A stretch of DNA of 64,000 nucleotides from an uncultured Faecalibacterium sp. (GTDB taxonomy: Bacteria > Bacillota > Clostridia > Oscillospirales > Ruminococcaceae): contig CAKTEM010000011.1 of NCBI GenBank assembly GCA_934548045.1, positions 1 to 64,000 of the forward strand. The letters are read 5' to 3'. The translations under genes and the position numbers were made by a program. Below, piece by piece: positions 35,127 through 45,025 of the stretch. Each line of letters opens with the position of its first letter. Position 1 is the first letter of the stretch. The notes beneath the pieces were generated by a model. That model was not told the DNA's origin. It saw only the letters and a program-made list of their open reading frames with translations, and did not search any database.

Positions 35127-36314
35127 ATGACACAGTTCCTGATACGACACTTCATCAAAAATTCCAGCGAGGTCAAAGACCCGGCCGTCCGCACCGCTTA
35201 CGGCAATCTGGCAAGCGTGGTCGGCATGGCCTGCAACCTTCTGCTCTGCCTCGGCAAGCTGACCGTGGGTACCCTCTTCGGCTCCATTGCGATTCTGGCC
35301 GACGCACTGAACAACCTTTCGGATGCCTCGTCCAATGTTGTCAGCTTAATTGGCTTTCGGCTGGCATCTAAGGCTCCAGACGAAAAGCACCCCTACGGCC
35401 ACGCCCGGTATGAATATCTGGCCGGTCTGGTCGTCAGCGTGACGATTCTGGGCATCGGCTTTTCCCTGCTCAAGGAATCTGCCGTCAAAGTTCTTCACCC
35501 GACCGAAGTGACCTTCAACTGGCTGAGCATCGGCGTGCTGGCGGCGTCCATCCTCGTCAAGCTCTGGATGAGCGGCTTCAACCGAAAAATTGGCCAGACC
35601 ATCGGCTCTGAAACGCTGATGGCGACCGCCGCCGACAGCCGGAACGATGTTCTGACGACCGGTGCCGTTCTGGTGGCGACCATCCTGTGCAGTGTGACCG
35701 GCTGGGCGAGACTGGATGGCCTGATGGGCCTTGGTGTGGCCGGGTTCATCCTCTGGTCGGGCTGGGGCCTCGTGATGGACACCCTCAGCCCTCTGCTGGG
35801 CGAAAGCCCTTCGCCGGAGCTGGTGGAGCATATCGAGCGAAAAGTCATGAGCTACCCGGGCGTTCTGGGGGTCCACGATTTGATGGTCCACGACTACGGC
35901 CCGGGCCATCAGTTTGCGTCGCTGCACATCGAGTTCCCGGCGGAATCCGACCCGCTGGCGGCGCATGACGTCATCGACAACATCGAGAACGATTTCCTGA
36001 AAAATGACAATTTACAGGTCACCATCCACTATGACCCCATCGTGACAGCGGATGCCGAGGTGGGCGTCCTGCGCAGCCGCCTGAACGAAAAAGCCCGTCA
36101 GCTTGACCCACAGCTCTCGGTCCATGACCTGCGCATCGTGCCGGGCGATACCCATACCAATGTTCTGTTCGATTTGGCGTTCCCGGCAGGCTATGCCGGA
36201 GACAAAGACCAGATGCTGGCGGAAATGTGCAAATTCGTCACCGAACAGGACCCGAAATACAGTTGTATCGTGAAAGTGGAGCAGAGTTATGCGTCCGCTC
36301 CGCTTGGAAAATAG
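35127..36314 (+). CDS. Cation diffusion facilitator family metal transporter
   Basis: 395-aa CDF protein exporting divalent metal (Zn, Fe or Mn) against protons. Six membrane helices lie in residues about 25-220; the metal site is ADALNNLSDASSNVV in helix 2 (Asp/Asn type) and ADSRNDVLTTG in helix 5 (Asp/Asp). Histidine loop KHPYGHARYE is intact. The C-terminal cytoplasmic domain (VLGVHDLMVHDYGPGHQFASLHIEF) is present and longer than usual. The N-D/D-D site hints at Mn or Fe rather than Zn, but this is not firm. GGAGG stands before the ATG. Confidence 0.92.
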   Translation: MTQFLIRHFIKNSSEVKDPAVRTAYGNLASVVGMACNLLLCLGKLTVGTLFGSIAILADALNNLSDASSNVVSLIGFRLASKAPDEKHPYGHARYEYLAGLVVSVTILGIGFSLLKESAVKVLHPTEVTFNWLSIGVLAASILVKLWMSGFNRKIGQTIGSETLMATAADSRNDVLTTGAVLVATILCSVTGWARLDGLMGLGVAGFILWSGWGLVMDTLSPLLGESPSPELVEHIERKVMSYPGVLGVHDLMVHDYGPGHQFASLHIEFPAESDPLAAHDVIDNIENDFLKNDNLQVTIHYDPIVTADAEVGVLRSRLNEKARQLDPQLSVHDLRIVPGDTHTNVLFDLAFPAGYAGDKDQMLAEMCKFVTEQDPKYSCIVKVEQSYASAPLGK

Positions 36315-36332
36315 ATTTTGGGGGAAGTAACT

Positions 36333-37517
36333 ATGCTGAACGAAACTTACCGCGCCATGCTCAACAACAAGAGCGTTATCCGAGAGACCTTCATGTATGG
36401 CAAACAGCGTGCCGCCGAAATTGGCTATGAAAATGTGTTCGATTACTCGCTGGGCAACCCCAGTGTTCCCTGCCCGGCGGAGTTCACCAACGCGATGGAA
36501 GATCTGCTGCAGAACGGCGACCCCGTCGACCTGCACGGCTATTGCCCCAGTCAGGGCGACCCGGGCTTCCGCACCGCTGTTGCCGCGCATCTGACTAAGA
36601 CCTTCGGCCTGCCCTATGAGCAGAAGCACATCTTCCCGACCACCGGTGCGGCCGGCGCAATTTCCCACGCCATCCGTGCCGTGACGAAACCCGGCGATGA
36701 GGTGCTGACCTTTGCGCCCTACTTCCCGGAATACGGCCCCTATGTGGCAGGCACCGGCGCAGTGCTGAAAGTGGTTCCGCCGCAGGCACCGGCGTTCCAG
36801 CCCAATCTGGACGCCTTTGAAGAGATGCTGACCCCAAACGTCACCTGCGTCCTCATCAATACGCCCAATAACCCCACCGGCGTGGTCTACTCGGCTGAGA
36901 TGCTCACCCGGATGGCGGAGATTCTAACCGCAAAGAGCAAGGAGTTCGGTCACAACATCTTCCTTGTCAGCGATGAACCCTACCGGGATATCGCGTTCGA
37001 TGGCAAAAAGGTTCCCTACCCGGCGGAATTCTATCTCCACACCCTGACCTGCTTCTCCTTCTCCAAGAGCCTGAGCCTGCCCGGTGAGCGTCTGGGCTAT
37101 GTGGCTGTCCGCCCGGGCTGTGAGGGCGAGGATGTGCTGGTGGATATGATGTCGCAGATCTCCCGTTTCACCGGCCACAACTGCCCTCCGAGCATCATCC
37201 AGCGCGCCGTCGGCCGCTGCCTCGACGTGACGAGCGACCTGTCGGTTTACGAGAAAAATATGAACCTGCTGTACGACAAGCTGACCGCCCTCGGCTTTGA
37301 GGTCGAGCGGCCCGGCGGTACTTTCTATATTTTCCCGAAAGCCCTCGAAGAGGACGCAAACACCTTCTGCATGAAGGCCCGGGAATTTGATCTGCTGCTG
37401 GTGCCGAGCGATACCTTCGGCGTCAAGGGCTATGTCCGTCTGGCCTACTGCATCGACACCGAAAAGGTCGAGCGCAGCCTGCCTGCATTGGAGAAGCTGG
37501 CGGCAGCGTATAAATAA
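36333..37517 (+). CDS. Class I/II PLP-dependent aminotransferase
   Basis: 394-aa fold-type I aminotransferase. PLP lysine in CFSFSKSLSLPGERLGY; Asn in NTPNNPTGVVYS and Asp/Tyr in LVSDEPYRDI. The C-terminal Arg is in GYVRLAYCID. Family members transaminate aspartate, aromatic or alanine-type amino acids; substrate is not clear. The ATG at 36333 is 19 bases after the CDF stop and has GGGGGAAG upstream, so it may be co-transcribed with the transporter. Confidence 0.92.
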   Translation: MLNETYRAMLNNKSVIRETFMYGKQRAAEIGYENVFDYSLGNPSVPCPAEFTNAMEDLLQNGDPVDLHGYCPSQGDPGFRTAVAAHLTKTFGLPYEQKHIFPTTGAAGAISHAIRAVTKPGDEVLTFAPYFPEYGPYVAGTGAVLKVVPPQAPAFQPNLDAFEEMLTPNVTCVLINTPNNPTGVVYSAEMLTRMAEILTAKSKEFGHNIFLVSDEPYRDIAFDGKKVPYPAEFYLHTLTCFSFSKSLSLPGERLGYVAVRPGCEGEDVLVDMMSQISRFTGHNCPPSIIQRAVGRCLDVTSDLSVYEKNMNLLYDKLTALGFEVERPGGTFYIFPKALEEDANTFCMKAREFDLLLVPSDTFGVKGYVRLAYCIDTEKVERSLPALEKLAAAYK

Positions 37518-37567
37518 CTCCCTCGTTGAGGGAGGTGGCATCGCGATAGCGATGACGGAAGGAGTTC
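37516..37567. repeat. Intergenic palindromic repeat, truncated copy
   Basis: CTCCCTCGTTGAGGGAG hairpin, then GCATCGCGATAGCGATGACGG and GGAGTT. The GGCATCGC-AGCGATGACGGAAGGAGTT part recurs at the right ends of the elements at 44905-45011 and 60408-60613. Confidence 0.8.
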
Positions 37568-37587
37568 AAGAGATAGGAGGCACAGCG

Positions 37588-39357
37588 ATGAACCATCCGC
37601 TTCCGGAATATCCCCGTCCGGCCATGCGCCGCGACAGCTTTGAAAACCTCAACGGCCCGTGGCAGTATGCCATCACAAAAGCGGCGAAATATCCGGAACA
37701 GTGGGATGGAACCATCACCGTTCCCTACTCGCCGGAATCCAAGGCGTCGGGTGTCAGCCGGACGCTCCAGCCCGGCGAGTGGCTCCACTATCACCGGATG
37801 TTCCAGCCGCCGACTGGAACCGTCGGGCGCGTTCTGCTCCATTTTGGCGCGGTGGACTATGCCTGTGCGGTGGAGGTCAACGGCCATCTTGTCGGCGGAC
37901 ACCGCGGCGGCTACTGGCCGTTCACGCTGGATATCACCGATTACCTGAGTGACACTGGAAGAAACAGTCTCTGGGTCGCGGTGCAGGACCCGACCGGGAA
38001 CGGCACACAGGCACGAGGCAAACAGACATTGAAACCCGGCGGCATGTTCTACCCGGCGCAAAGCGGCATCTGGCAGACCGTCTGGATGGAACGGGTGCCG
38101 GAAAATTACATCACTTCTCTGGATATCCAGCCTGACTACGATGAAAGACGAGTCACGGTAAAAATTCGCACCGCAAAGCCCAGCGACATGGAAGCCGTCT
38201 GGGGTGTGGTGCGTGCAGGCGGCGTCTGCATTGCGGAGGAATTCAACGCCGACAGTGTCGACCCAGACGGCTGCGGCGGAACCATGAGCTTTCTTATCAT
38301 GGACCAGGATTTCCAGCCGTGGAGCCCGGACAGCCCGTTCCTGTACGACCTGACCCTGAAAGTCGGTGAGGACATGGTACACAGCTATTTTGCGATGCGG
38401 AAATGGAGCTGTGAAGCGGACGCAAAGGGGATCATGCACTTCTGCTTGAACGACAAACCCATCCTGCTGAACGGCCTGCTCGACCAGGGCTACTGGCCGG
38501 ACGGCCTGTATACGCCGCCGTCGGATGCCGCTGTCCTGCACGAGCTGGAACGGGTGAAAGAGCTGGGTTTCAACCTCTTGCGCAAACATGCGAAAATCGA
38601 ACCGCAGCGGTGGTATTACCACTGCGACAAACTGGGCATCATCGTCTGGCAGGACATTGTCAACGGCGGTGCGCCCTACAAGATGTGGTATGTCACCTAT
38701 CTGACGAACGCCCTGCAGCCGCTGCTCCGCCACACACCCGACAAAAAGCCGCTCCGGGGCCTTCTGAGCCGTTCCAGCGAGACCAGCCGGAATGAATATT
38801 ACAAAGAGCTGGAAGCTACGGTAGAGGCTCTGCGGCGCCATCCCTGCGTGGGCTGCTGGGTGCCGTTCAATGAGGGTTGGGGTCAGTTTGATGCCGCAGC
38901 CGCGACAAAAAAGCTGCTCGCCCTCGACCCAAGCCGCCTTGTGGACGAAGCAAGCGGCTGGTTCGACCAGAAGGGCGGCGACGTGGACTCCCGGCACAAT
39001 TACTTCTATCCGCTCCGGGTCAAGCCCGGTGTGCGGACGGTCGCCCTCACCGAGTACGGCGGCGTTGCGTGGCCGATGCCCGGCCATGAACCGCCCAACA
39101 AGACCTACGGTTACGGCACGGCAAAAGACCGCCATGACCTGACCAGCAAGTACAAGAAATTGCAGCTGGAAACCGTGCTTCCCCAGCTCAAAAACGGCCT
39201 TTCGGCACTGGTCTATACCCAGCTCACCGATGTGGAGGATGAGGTCAACGGCCTGTTCACCTATGACCGCACCGAACTCAAACCCGACCCCACCGCCATC
39301 CGCAGCACCAATGCCGCTCTCGCCGCCGAGTTCGCGATGGTGATAGGGGAAAAATAA
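37588..39357 (+). CDS. Glycoside hydrolase family 2 enzyme
   Basis: 589-aa cytoplasmic enzyme with GH2 layout: jelly-roll sugar-binding domain (ENLNGPWQYAI; VDYACAVEVNGHLVGGHRGGYWPF), Ig-like domain, then a barrel with acid/base Glu in PFNEGWGQFD and probable nucleophile Glu in ALTEYGG. Length is near beta-glucuronidases and beta-mannosidase-like GH2 members; specificity cannot be read off. ATG at 37588 has ATAGGAGG upstream. A palindromic repeat separates it from the aminotransferase. Confidence 0.9.
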   Translation: MNHPLPEYPRPAMRRDSFENLNGPWQYAITKAAKYPEQWDGTITVPYSPESKASGVSRTLQPGEWLHYHRMFQPPTGTVGRVLLHFGAVDYACAVEVNGHLVGGHRGGYWPFTLDITDYLSDTGRNSLWVAVQDPTGNGTQARGKQTLKPGGMFYPAQSGIWQTVWMERVPENYITSLDIQPDYDERRVTVKIRTAKPSDMEAVWGVVRAGGVCIAEEFNADSVDPDGCGGTMSFLIMDQDFQPWSPDSPFLYDLTLKVGEDMVHSYFAMRKWSCEADAKGIMHFCLNDKPILLNGLLDQGYWPDGLYTPPSDAAVLHELERVKELGFNLLRKHAKIEPQRWYYHCDKLGIIVWQDIVNGGAPYKMWYVTYLTNALQPLLRHTPDKKPLRGLLSRSSETSRNEYYKELEATVEALRRHPCVGCWVPFNEGWGQFDAAAATKKLLALDPSRLVDEASGWFDQKGGDVDSRHNYFYPLRVKPGVRTVALTEYGGVAWPMPGHEPPNKTYGYGTAKDRHDLTSKYKKLQLETVLPQLKNGLSALVYTQLTDVEDEVNGLFTYDRTELKPDPTAIRSTNAALAAEFAMVIGEK

Positions 39358-39360
39358 CAT

Positions 39361-39417
39361 CAGACAAAATAACACCGCCGCCCGGCATAAAATCGGGCGG
39401 CGGTGTTATTTTGTCTG
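39361..39417. terminator. Very strong bidirectional terminator
   Basis: A perfect 24-bp inverted repeat (39361-39384 with 39394-39417, GC core CCGCCGCCCG) flanked by A/T runs, between the convergent GH2 and lipoprotein genes. Confidence 0.95.
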
Positions 39418-39423
39418 CAAAAA

Positions 39424-40542
39424 TCAGCTATTGGTGCTGTTATTGACGATTTTTTTTGCAGGGAGCTTATTCATTGCGGAGGAATCGAGGCTATGAGTGA
39501 GGGATGCGCCGTACTCAGCCAGAGAATCCTGCAGCTCGGAGGACTTCATATCGACCAGAGCCTGAGAGCGGAGGGCATCCAGAGAGGACATCTGGAGGGG
39601 GTCAAGGCGGACAGCCATCATCATGGCGAGGGTCGAATACTGCACGGCGGCAGCTTCGCCGACCTTCAGATTTCGGATGGTATCAGCGGAATCATCCACA
39701 GTGAAAGAGGTGTCGAGGTCACTGTCAGACAGCAGGCTGGTCGAGAAGTTTGCGTCAGCCGGGTCATCGGTGGTGGCGGTGACATCGTAGATGTCGGGCA
39801 GGACTGCGGTCACAGCGGACTGGAACGCGCTCTGCTGGGCGGCGGCAGTGGCCGGACGGGTGGTGTTGTAGCTGTCAGCCGCACCCTGTGCCAGCTCGAG
39901 CATCAGGGCTTTCTGGCTGTCGTCCGCAAAAGCGTAAGAGGTGGTGTTATAGAGCGGAATAGCGACGTAGTTGATGTAGTACAGGTCGTTCTCGATGTAA
40001 TCGGTCAGCTCAGAATCCGAGACCGGGGTCTCGCCGTCTGCGCCGTAGACCATGTTCATCAGGGCATTGCTCTTGAGCAGGATGCGCTCGAACCGCTTGA
40101 TGGTCTCGAGGCCGATGCCGTTGGCCTTGTAGGTGTCGCCGTACTGGTCCATCAGCTGCTCGGCGTAGCTGTCGGCCTGTGCTTCCTCGGCCTCGGTCAG
40201 CTGGCCGCCCAGCTCGTCGTAACGGGTCTCGATGGCGGCATAGGTCTCAAGGTTCTTGAGGGTCTGCTCGGCAACGTAATCGCTGACGACGGCGGTCTCT
40301 TCGGTGTCGGCATCGACCGTGATGGTCTCTTTCAGGAAGGACTTGACCTTGGAAGCGTCCTGCTCGCTGGAAGCGAGGTCGGCGGCTTTCTGGTAAGCGT
40401 CGAACTGTGCCAGCAGGTACAGGCCGGAGGTGATCTCACAGTCGCCGATGGTGCCGACGGTATCGGGCGTGGAGATGACACAGCCGGCCAGACCGACGGT
40501 CAGTGCCAGTGCGCAGAGCAGCGCGAGGATTCTTTTTTTCAT
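39424..40542 (-). CDS. SurA/PrsA-like lipoprotein without a PPIase domain
   Basis: 372-aa lipoprotein (signal ending LTVGLAGC). The body is helical with a SurA/trigger-factor-like N-terminal region (DYVAEQTLKNLETYAAIETRYDELG...) and no parvulin motif. Position beside mfd fits the peptidylprolyl isomerase-like genes often next to mfd in Clostridia and Bacillus. It may act as an extracytoplasmic chaperone. Stop lies seven bases from the terminator; its start is 18 bases after mfd's stop, so it is in mfd's operon. Confidence 0.78.
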   Translation of the reverse strand: MKKRILALLCALALTVGLAGCVISTPDTVGTIGDCEITSGLYLLAQFDAYQKAADLASSEQDASKVKSFLKETITVDADTEETAVVSDYVAEQTLKNLETYAAIETRYDELGGQLTEAEEAQADSYAEQLMDQYGDTYKANGIGLETIKRFERILLKSNALMNMVYGADGETPVSDSELTDYIENDLYYINYVAIPLYNTTSYAFADDSQKALMLELAQGAADSYNTTRPATAAAQQSAFQSAVTAVLPDIYDVTATTDDPADANFSTSLLSDSDLDTSFTVDDSADTIRNLKVGEAAAVQYSTLAMMMAVRLDPLQMSSLDALRSQALVDMKSSELQDSLAEYGASLTHSLDSSAMNKLPAKKIVNNSTNS

Positions 40543-40560
40543 GTTGGTACTCCTATGATG

Positions 40561-43500
40561 TTATTTTTTGGGAGAGGCAGGCTTCGCCTGGATCTCAGCC
40601 ATCGCTTTGAGGATGCTTTGCAGCAGCTCAAGCGGTTTTTCGTTGGTTTGGAGGGTGACGGACAGGTAGGGCTTTGTGCCGGTCCCGGCGGTCACACGGC
40701 CATTGAACGCGACCAGCAGCCCCCGGATCATGCCAAGGTCCAGCGTTTCGACCTGAAGCAGGATGGTGTCCTTCTTCTGGGTGACCTCGTACACGCCGAC
40801 CTCGGCGGCCTGCACGCGGACGAGGGAGACGTTGACAAGGTCGCTGACCGACGGCGGCGGATCGCCGTAGCGGTCGATGAGTTCGTCCAGAACATCGGCG
40901 GCATCCTCGGGTGTCTGGATGGCCGCGATTCGCTTATAGGCTTCGATGCGGCCCGGGCCGTCCGCGATATACTTTTCGGGGATAAAGGCATCCACACGCA
41001 GGTCAACAAGACATTCGCTCTTGTCGCGCTGGACGGGCTCGCCCTTGGCACGGGCGATGGCCTGATTCAGCATCTTCACATAGAGGTCGTAGCCGACGGC
41101 TTCCATGTGTCCGTGCTGGCTGTGGCCCAACAGACTGCCTGCGCCGCGGATCTGTAAGTCGCGCATGGCAATGCGGAAGCCGGAACCAAACGCCGTGAAC
41201 TCCCGGATGGCGGACAGACGCTTCTGCGCAATGTCGGAGAGGGTCTTGTCACGCCGGAAGGTGAAGTAAGCATAGGCCTTGCGTCCGCTCCGTCCGACAC
41301 GGCCCCGGATCTGGTACAGCTGCGCCAGACCCATCCGGTCGGCATCTTCGATGATGAGGGTGTTGCAGTTCCGGACGTCGATGCCGGTTTCGATGAGGGT
41401 CGTGCAGACCAGAATGTCGATCTCGCCGTTCAGAAGGTGCTGCCAGACCGGGTTCAGCTCCTCTTCGGTCATCTTGCCGTGGGCGATGCCGACCCGTGCG
41501 CCCGGAACCATCTGGCTGACGTGGGCGGCGGTGGACTCGATGTTGTCCACCCGGTTGTGCAGGTAGTAGACCTGACCGCCACGAGCCAGCTCTTTCTTCA
41601 TGGCCTCGGCGAGGATAACGTCGTTGTATTCGAGAACGAACGTCTCGACCGGTTGACGCTCGAAGGGCGGCTGCTCGATGGTGGACAGGTCGCGGATACC
41701 GCTCATCGCCATGTTCAGGGTACGGGGAATGGGCGTTGCCGAGAGGGTCAGCATGTCCACCCCGATGAAGTTCTCTTTGAGTTTTTCTTTGTGCTTGACG
41801 CCGAACCGCTGCTCCTCGTCGATGATGACAAGGCCGAGGTCGTGGAAGCGGACGTCTTTGGAGAGCAGGCGGTGGGTGCCGACAACGATATCCACACTTC
41901 CGGCCTGCAAGCCGCGCAGGGTCTCCTTCTGCTGCTTGGCAGTGCGGAAGCGCGACATCATCTCACAGCGGACGGGGAAAGCCTCCATACGGGAGAGGAT
42001 GGTGTTGTAATGCTGCCATGCCAGCAGGGTCGTCGGGGCAAGGATGGCGCACTGCTTGCCGCCCATGACGCACTTGAACGCGGCACGGAGGGCGACTTCG
42101 GTCTTGCCGACACCGACATCGCCGCAGAGCAGGCGATCCATCGGCCAGGGCTTTTCCATGTCCTTTTTGATTTCCGATGTGGCGTTGAGCTGGTCGTCGG
42201 TCTCGTCGTACTCGAACCGGGTCTCAAAATCGCTCTGCCAGTCGCCGTCCGGCGGAAAAGCGTAGCCCTTCGCCTGCCGACGGCGCGCATACAGCTCGAT
42301 GAGTTCCTGCGCCATCTCTTCGGTGGCCTTTTTGACCTTGGCACGGGTGCGCTGCCATTCCGCACCGCCCAGCTTTGCCAGCTTGACCTTTTCCTCGTCA
42401 CCGGGCGCGGTGTACCGGCTGAGCAGGTCGAGCTGAGTGACCGGAACGTACAGGACGTCCGAGCCGGAGTATTGGATTTTCAGGTAGTCCTTGGTGGCTC
42501 CCTGCACTTCCAGACGCTGGATACCAGCGTACATGCCGATGCCGTGGCTCTGGTGAACAACGTAATCGCCGGGCTTGATGTCCGAAAGACTGGACAGGAC
42601 GTTTTTGTTCTTCTTTTTCTTCTTGGATTCGGCGGCTTCGTCCAGACCGTGACGCCGTGACGAGAGGACGGCCACATGGGCGAACGGGAAAGTACAGCCT
42701 GCGGTCAGGTGGCCGGGTAAAATCTGCACCAGGCCTTTCGTCGGCCGGACGTCCCGGCTCATGCTGACGGCATATCCCTTGTCTGCGAGGTCACGGGTCA
42801 GTGCGGCGGCACCTTTCGGCGTACCGGCAAAGAGCGCGACCGCATAGCCCTGCGCCACGAGAGGGTCGAGGTCTTCTTGCAAGGAAGCAAGGTCGCCGCC
42901 CCAGTTGGGAGCCGCGAACGCTTCGGCGTTGATGAGGTCTTTCAGCTTGAACTCGTTCATGCCGCGCAGGAAGTTCTCGCACAGCAGGGTGCTGTACTTT
43001 CCGGCGTCAATGACGAGATCCTCCATCGTCTGGTACAGTACGTCCAGACCCGGGCAGAGGACCCCCTCTTCCAGCAGACCGGTCAGCTCCTCGCTGCGGC
43101 GGAACTCAGTCGCTTTCTGTGCGTCGCGGATGCCGCCGACCTCATCGAGGATAAAGACCGGGTCGGTCAGATGGTCGAGCAGAGTTGCAGGCTGGGGATA
43201 GCGCAGGCCGTAGTACTTGTCCATCGCCTCCGGCATCAGCCCGGAATCCAGCTGCGACAGGTCGGCTTCCATCGCCTTTTCGAGGGCGTCACGCCGCTTG
43301 CCACGGGCTTTCTTCTGCGCGGCACGCAGAGCCTCGGCTGTCTCGACGGTATCGCCGAACAGGACTTCACGGGCCGGAGAAAGATAAATTTTCTCGAGCG
43401 CGCCGTCTCGCCGCTGGGTCAGCAGGTCGAAAGAGGACAGCGAGTCGATCTCGTCATCCCAGTATTCAACACGGGCCGGCTGTTTCATGTCGGGGGCGTA

Positions 43501-44034
43501 GATATCCACGATATCACCCCGGACGCTGAACTGGCCCGGGCCGTCGACCTGACTGCGCCGGACATACCCGGCGGCAAAGAGCCGGGAGACCAGCGATTCC
43601 CGGTTGTAGACCATGCCGGGCTTCAGGGTCAGGGTGTTCTTGCGGAACTCATCCTGCGGCACGGTGTACTGGAGCAGGGCTTCGGCAGGAACGCAGACGG
43701 CTTGGATTCGTCCTCCTGCCAGACCGCCCAGCACCGACAGACGCCGGTATTCGTATTCACGGCCTGCACCCTCGACCGGGCGGAGCATGAAATCCCGGGG
43801 CGGAAAGACCGCCGCCGACAGGCCGAGGGCTTTCAGGTCGTCGGCAAAGTGGGTCGCTTCCGCTTCGCCGGGTGTCACGATGCAGAGGACGCGCCCGGTG
43901 TCCTTTTGCAGGGCGGCATACAACAGCGCGCGGCCAGCTGGCGGCAGTCCGAACAGCGCGGCAGGCCCCGGCGTGGAAAGGCTGGCGGATACTTTCTGGT
44001 ATTCCGGCGTATTTTTCAGCAGTGCTTCGTACAC
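40561..44034 (-). CDS. mfd: Transcription-repair coupling factor
   Basis: 1157-aa ATP-dependent translocase that removes stalled RNA polymerase and recruits UvrA. Order: UvrB-like N-terminal region (LFGLPPAGRALLYAAL), RNAP-interaction domain (LKPGDYVVHQSHGIGMYAGIQ), helicase domain with Walker A CGDVGVGKTEVALRAAF, DEEQRFG box, and RIRGRVGRSGRKAYAYF. C-terminal TRCF domain ends the protein. Length is normal. GGAGGG precedes the ATG. Same operon as the downstream lipoprotein. Confidence 0.97.
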   Translation of the reverse strand: MYEALLKNTPEYQKVSASLSTPGPAALFGLPPAGRALLYAALQKDTGRVLCIVTPGEAEATHFADDLKALGLSAAVFPPRDFMLRPVEGAGREYEYRRLSVLGGLAGGRIQAVCVPAEALLQYTVPQDEFRKNTLTLKPGMVYNRESLVSRLFAAGYVRRSQVDGPGQFSVRGDIVDIYAPDMKQPARVEYWDDEIDSLSSFDLLTQRRDGALEKIYLSPAREVLFGDTVETAEALRAAQKKARGKRRDALEKAMEADLSQLDSGLMPEAMDKYYGLRYPQPATLLDHLTDPVFILDEVGGIRDAQKATEFRRSEELTGLLEEGVLCPGLDVLYQTMEDLVIDAGKYSTLLCENFLRGMNEFKLKDLINAEAFAAPNWGGDLASLQEDLDPLVAQGYAVALFAGTPKGAAALTRDLADKGYAVSMSRDVRPTKGLVQILPGHLTAGCTFPFAHVAVLSSRRHGLDEAAESKKKKKNKNVLSSLSDIKPGDYVVHQSHGIGMYAGIQRLEVQGATKDYLKIQYSGSDVLYVPVTQLDLLSRYTAPGDEEKVKLAKLGGAEWQRTRAKVKKATEEMAQELIELYARRRQAKGYAFPPDGDWQSDFETRFEYDETDDQLNATSEIKKDMEKPWPMDRLLCGDVGVGKTEVALRAAFKCVMGGKQCAILAPTTLLAWQHYNTILSRMEAFPVRCEMMSRFRTAKQQKETLRGLQAGSVDIVVGTHRLLSKDVRFHDLGLVIIDEEQRFGVKHKEKLKENFIGVDMLTLSATPIPRTLNMAMSGIRDLSTIEQPPFERQPVETFVLEYNDVILAEAMKKELARGGQVYYLHNRVDNIESTAAHVSQMVPGARVGIAHGKMTEEELNPVWQHLLNGEIDILVCTTLIETGIDVRNCNTLIIEDADRMGLAQLYQIRGRVGRSGRKAYAYFTFRRDKTLSDIAQKRLSAIREFTAFGSGFRIAMRDLQIRGAGSLLGHSQHGHMEAVGYDLYVKMLNQAIARAKGEPVQRDKSECLVDLRVDAFIPEKYIADGPGRIEAYKRIAAIQTPEDAADVLDELIDRYGDPPPSVSDLVNVSLVRVQAAEVGVYEVTQKKDTILLQVETLDLGMIRGLLVAFNGRVTAGTGTKPYLSVTLQTNEKPLELLQSILKAMAEIQAKPASPKK

Positions 44035-44084
44035 GATGACCCTCCTTTATCGTAAAATCAGTGGGAATAAATGCGCAGTTGAAA

Positions 44085-44194
44085 GGGGTTCCGGTTGTTC
44101 CCGAGCAAGTGTCCGGGGGTGGGGCCCCGGCGCGTCAGCGTTGGGGCGGGGGCTGGAAGCACCGTTTCACTTGCGAGGGAATGACCGGAACCCC
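44085..44194. repeat. MITE-like element with 27-bp imperfect terminal inverted repeats
   Basis: About 110 bases; the ends GGGGTTCCGGTTGTTCCC and GGGAATGACCGGAACCCC are inverted copies, continuing to GCAAGTG/CACTTGC. The GC-rich middle (GGGGTGGGGCCCCGGCGCG) has no reading frame. Lies in the gap between mfd and pth. Confidence 0.8.
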
Positions 44195-44203
44195 CTACTG
44201 TGC

Positions 44204-44782
44204 TTACCCGTTATATTTGCTCTGTGCCATGCCGAGCTTGCCATCCATGATGACCTTTGCGGCGGCTTCGATATCAGAATAGCGGTCGGTGATGGCCTTC
44301 ATGTCCTCGACCGGGAATTTGCCCAGCACCCAGTCGGCGAGGTCGTAGTCCGGACGGGGCTTTGCGCCGACGCCGATCCGGATACGGGGGAAATTCTCAC
44401 CGCCCAGCCGGGCAATGATGCTCTTTAGACCGTTGTGTCCGCCTGCCGAGCCGGAGGGTCGGATGCGGAGTTTGCCGGGGTTCTGGGTGATGTCGTCGCA
44501 GAGGACGATCACATGATCTGCCGGGATTTTAAAGAACCCGGCCAGCGGTGCGATGGAGTCACCCGAAAGGTTCATGTAGGTCAGCGGCTTGAGCAGGACG
44601 ACCTTGTGGCCGTCCACTTCGCCCTGCCCCCAGAGACCCTGAAATTTCGATTTGCTGACCGAGATGTTCCACTTGTCGGCCAGAGCGTCCAGTGCGGCAA
44701 AGCCTGCGTTGTGACGGGTGCCGTCGTATTTCGGCTCCGGATTGCCCAGACCGGCAATGAGCCAGATGTCATTTGTATTCAT
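44204..44782 (-). CDS. pth: Peptidyl-tRNA hydrolase
   Basis: 192-aa enzyme that frees tRNA from peptidyl-tRNA. Catalytic His24 in TRHNAGFAAL, Asn14 in GLGNPEP, and Asp in VLCDDITQNPGKLRIRP; SGSAGGHNGLKS is the usual binding segment. ATG at 44782 is preferred; a TTG nine bases upstream is also possible. Upstream of mfd on the same strand, an order common in Firmicutes. Confidence 0.96.
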   Translation of the reverse strand: MNTNDIWLIAGLGNPEPKYDGTRHNAGFAALDALADKWNISVSKSKFQGLWGQGEVDGHKVVLLKPLTYMNLSGDSIAPLAGFFKIPADHVIVLCDDITQNPGKLRIRPSGSAGGHNGLKSIIARLGGENFPRIRIGVGAKPRPDYDLADWVLGKFPVEDMKAITDRYSDIEAAAKVIMDGKLGMAQSKYNG

Positions 44783-44904
44783 AGTTTCCAATTGCCTTTT
44801 CTGTTATGTTTTTATCAGCTTTATTATCGCAAGTGTTTATTATAACATGCGTGCGCGCAAAAAGATATACATTTTAAGCGAAAAACCTCGCCCGGCGGAA
44901 AAAA

Positions 44905-45011
44905 GGGGCCGTTGCAGGATACTCCCCCAGTCACAGCTTCGCTGTGCCAGCCCCCTCGAAGAGGGAGCCTTTTGCAGCTTGCGATGACGGAAGGAGTTCT
45001 GCAACAGCCCC
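44905..45011. repeat. MITE-like palindromic element
   Basis: 107 bases. Left end GGGGCCGTTGCAGGATACTCC mirrors right end GGAGTTCTGCAACAGCCCC. Inside: CACAGCTTCGCTGTG and CCCTCGAAGAGGG hairpins and GCGATGACGG. Shares blocks with 60408-60613 and 37516-37567. Confidence 0.88.
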
Positions 45012-45025
45012 AGATCTATCAAAAA

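Noticed and set aside
37423..39375. 650-codon minus-strand frame opposite the GH2 gene
   Set aside because: Antisense shadow; GH2 active-site motifs are on the plus strand.
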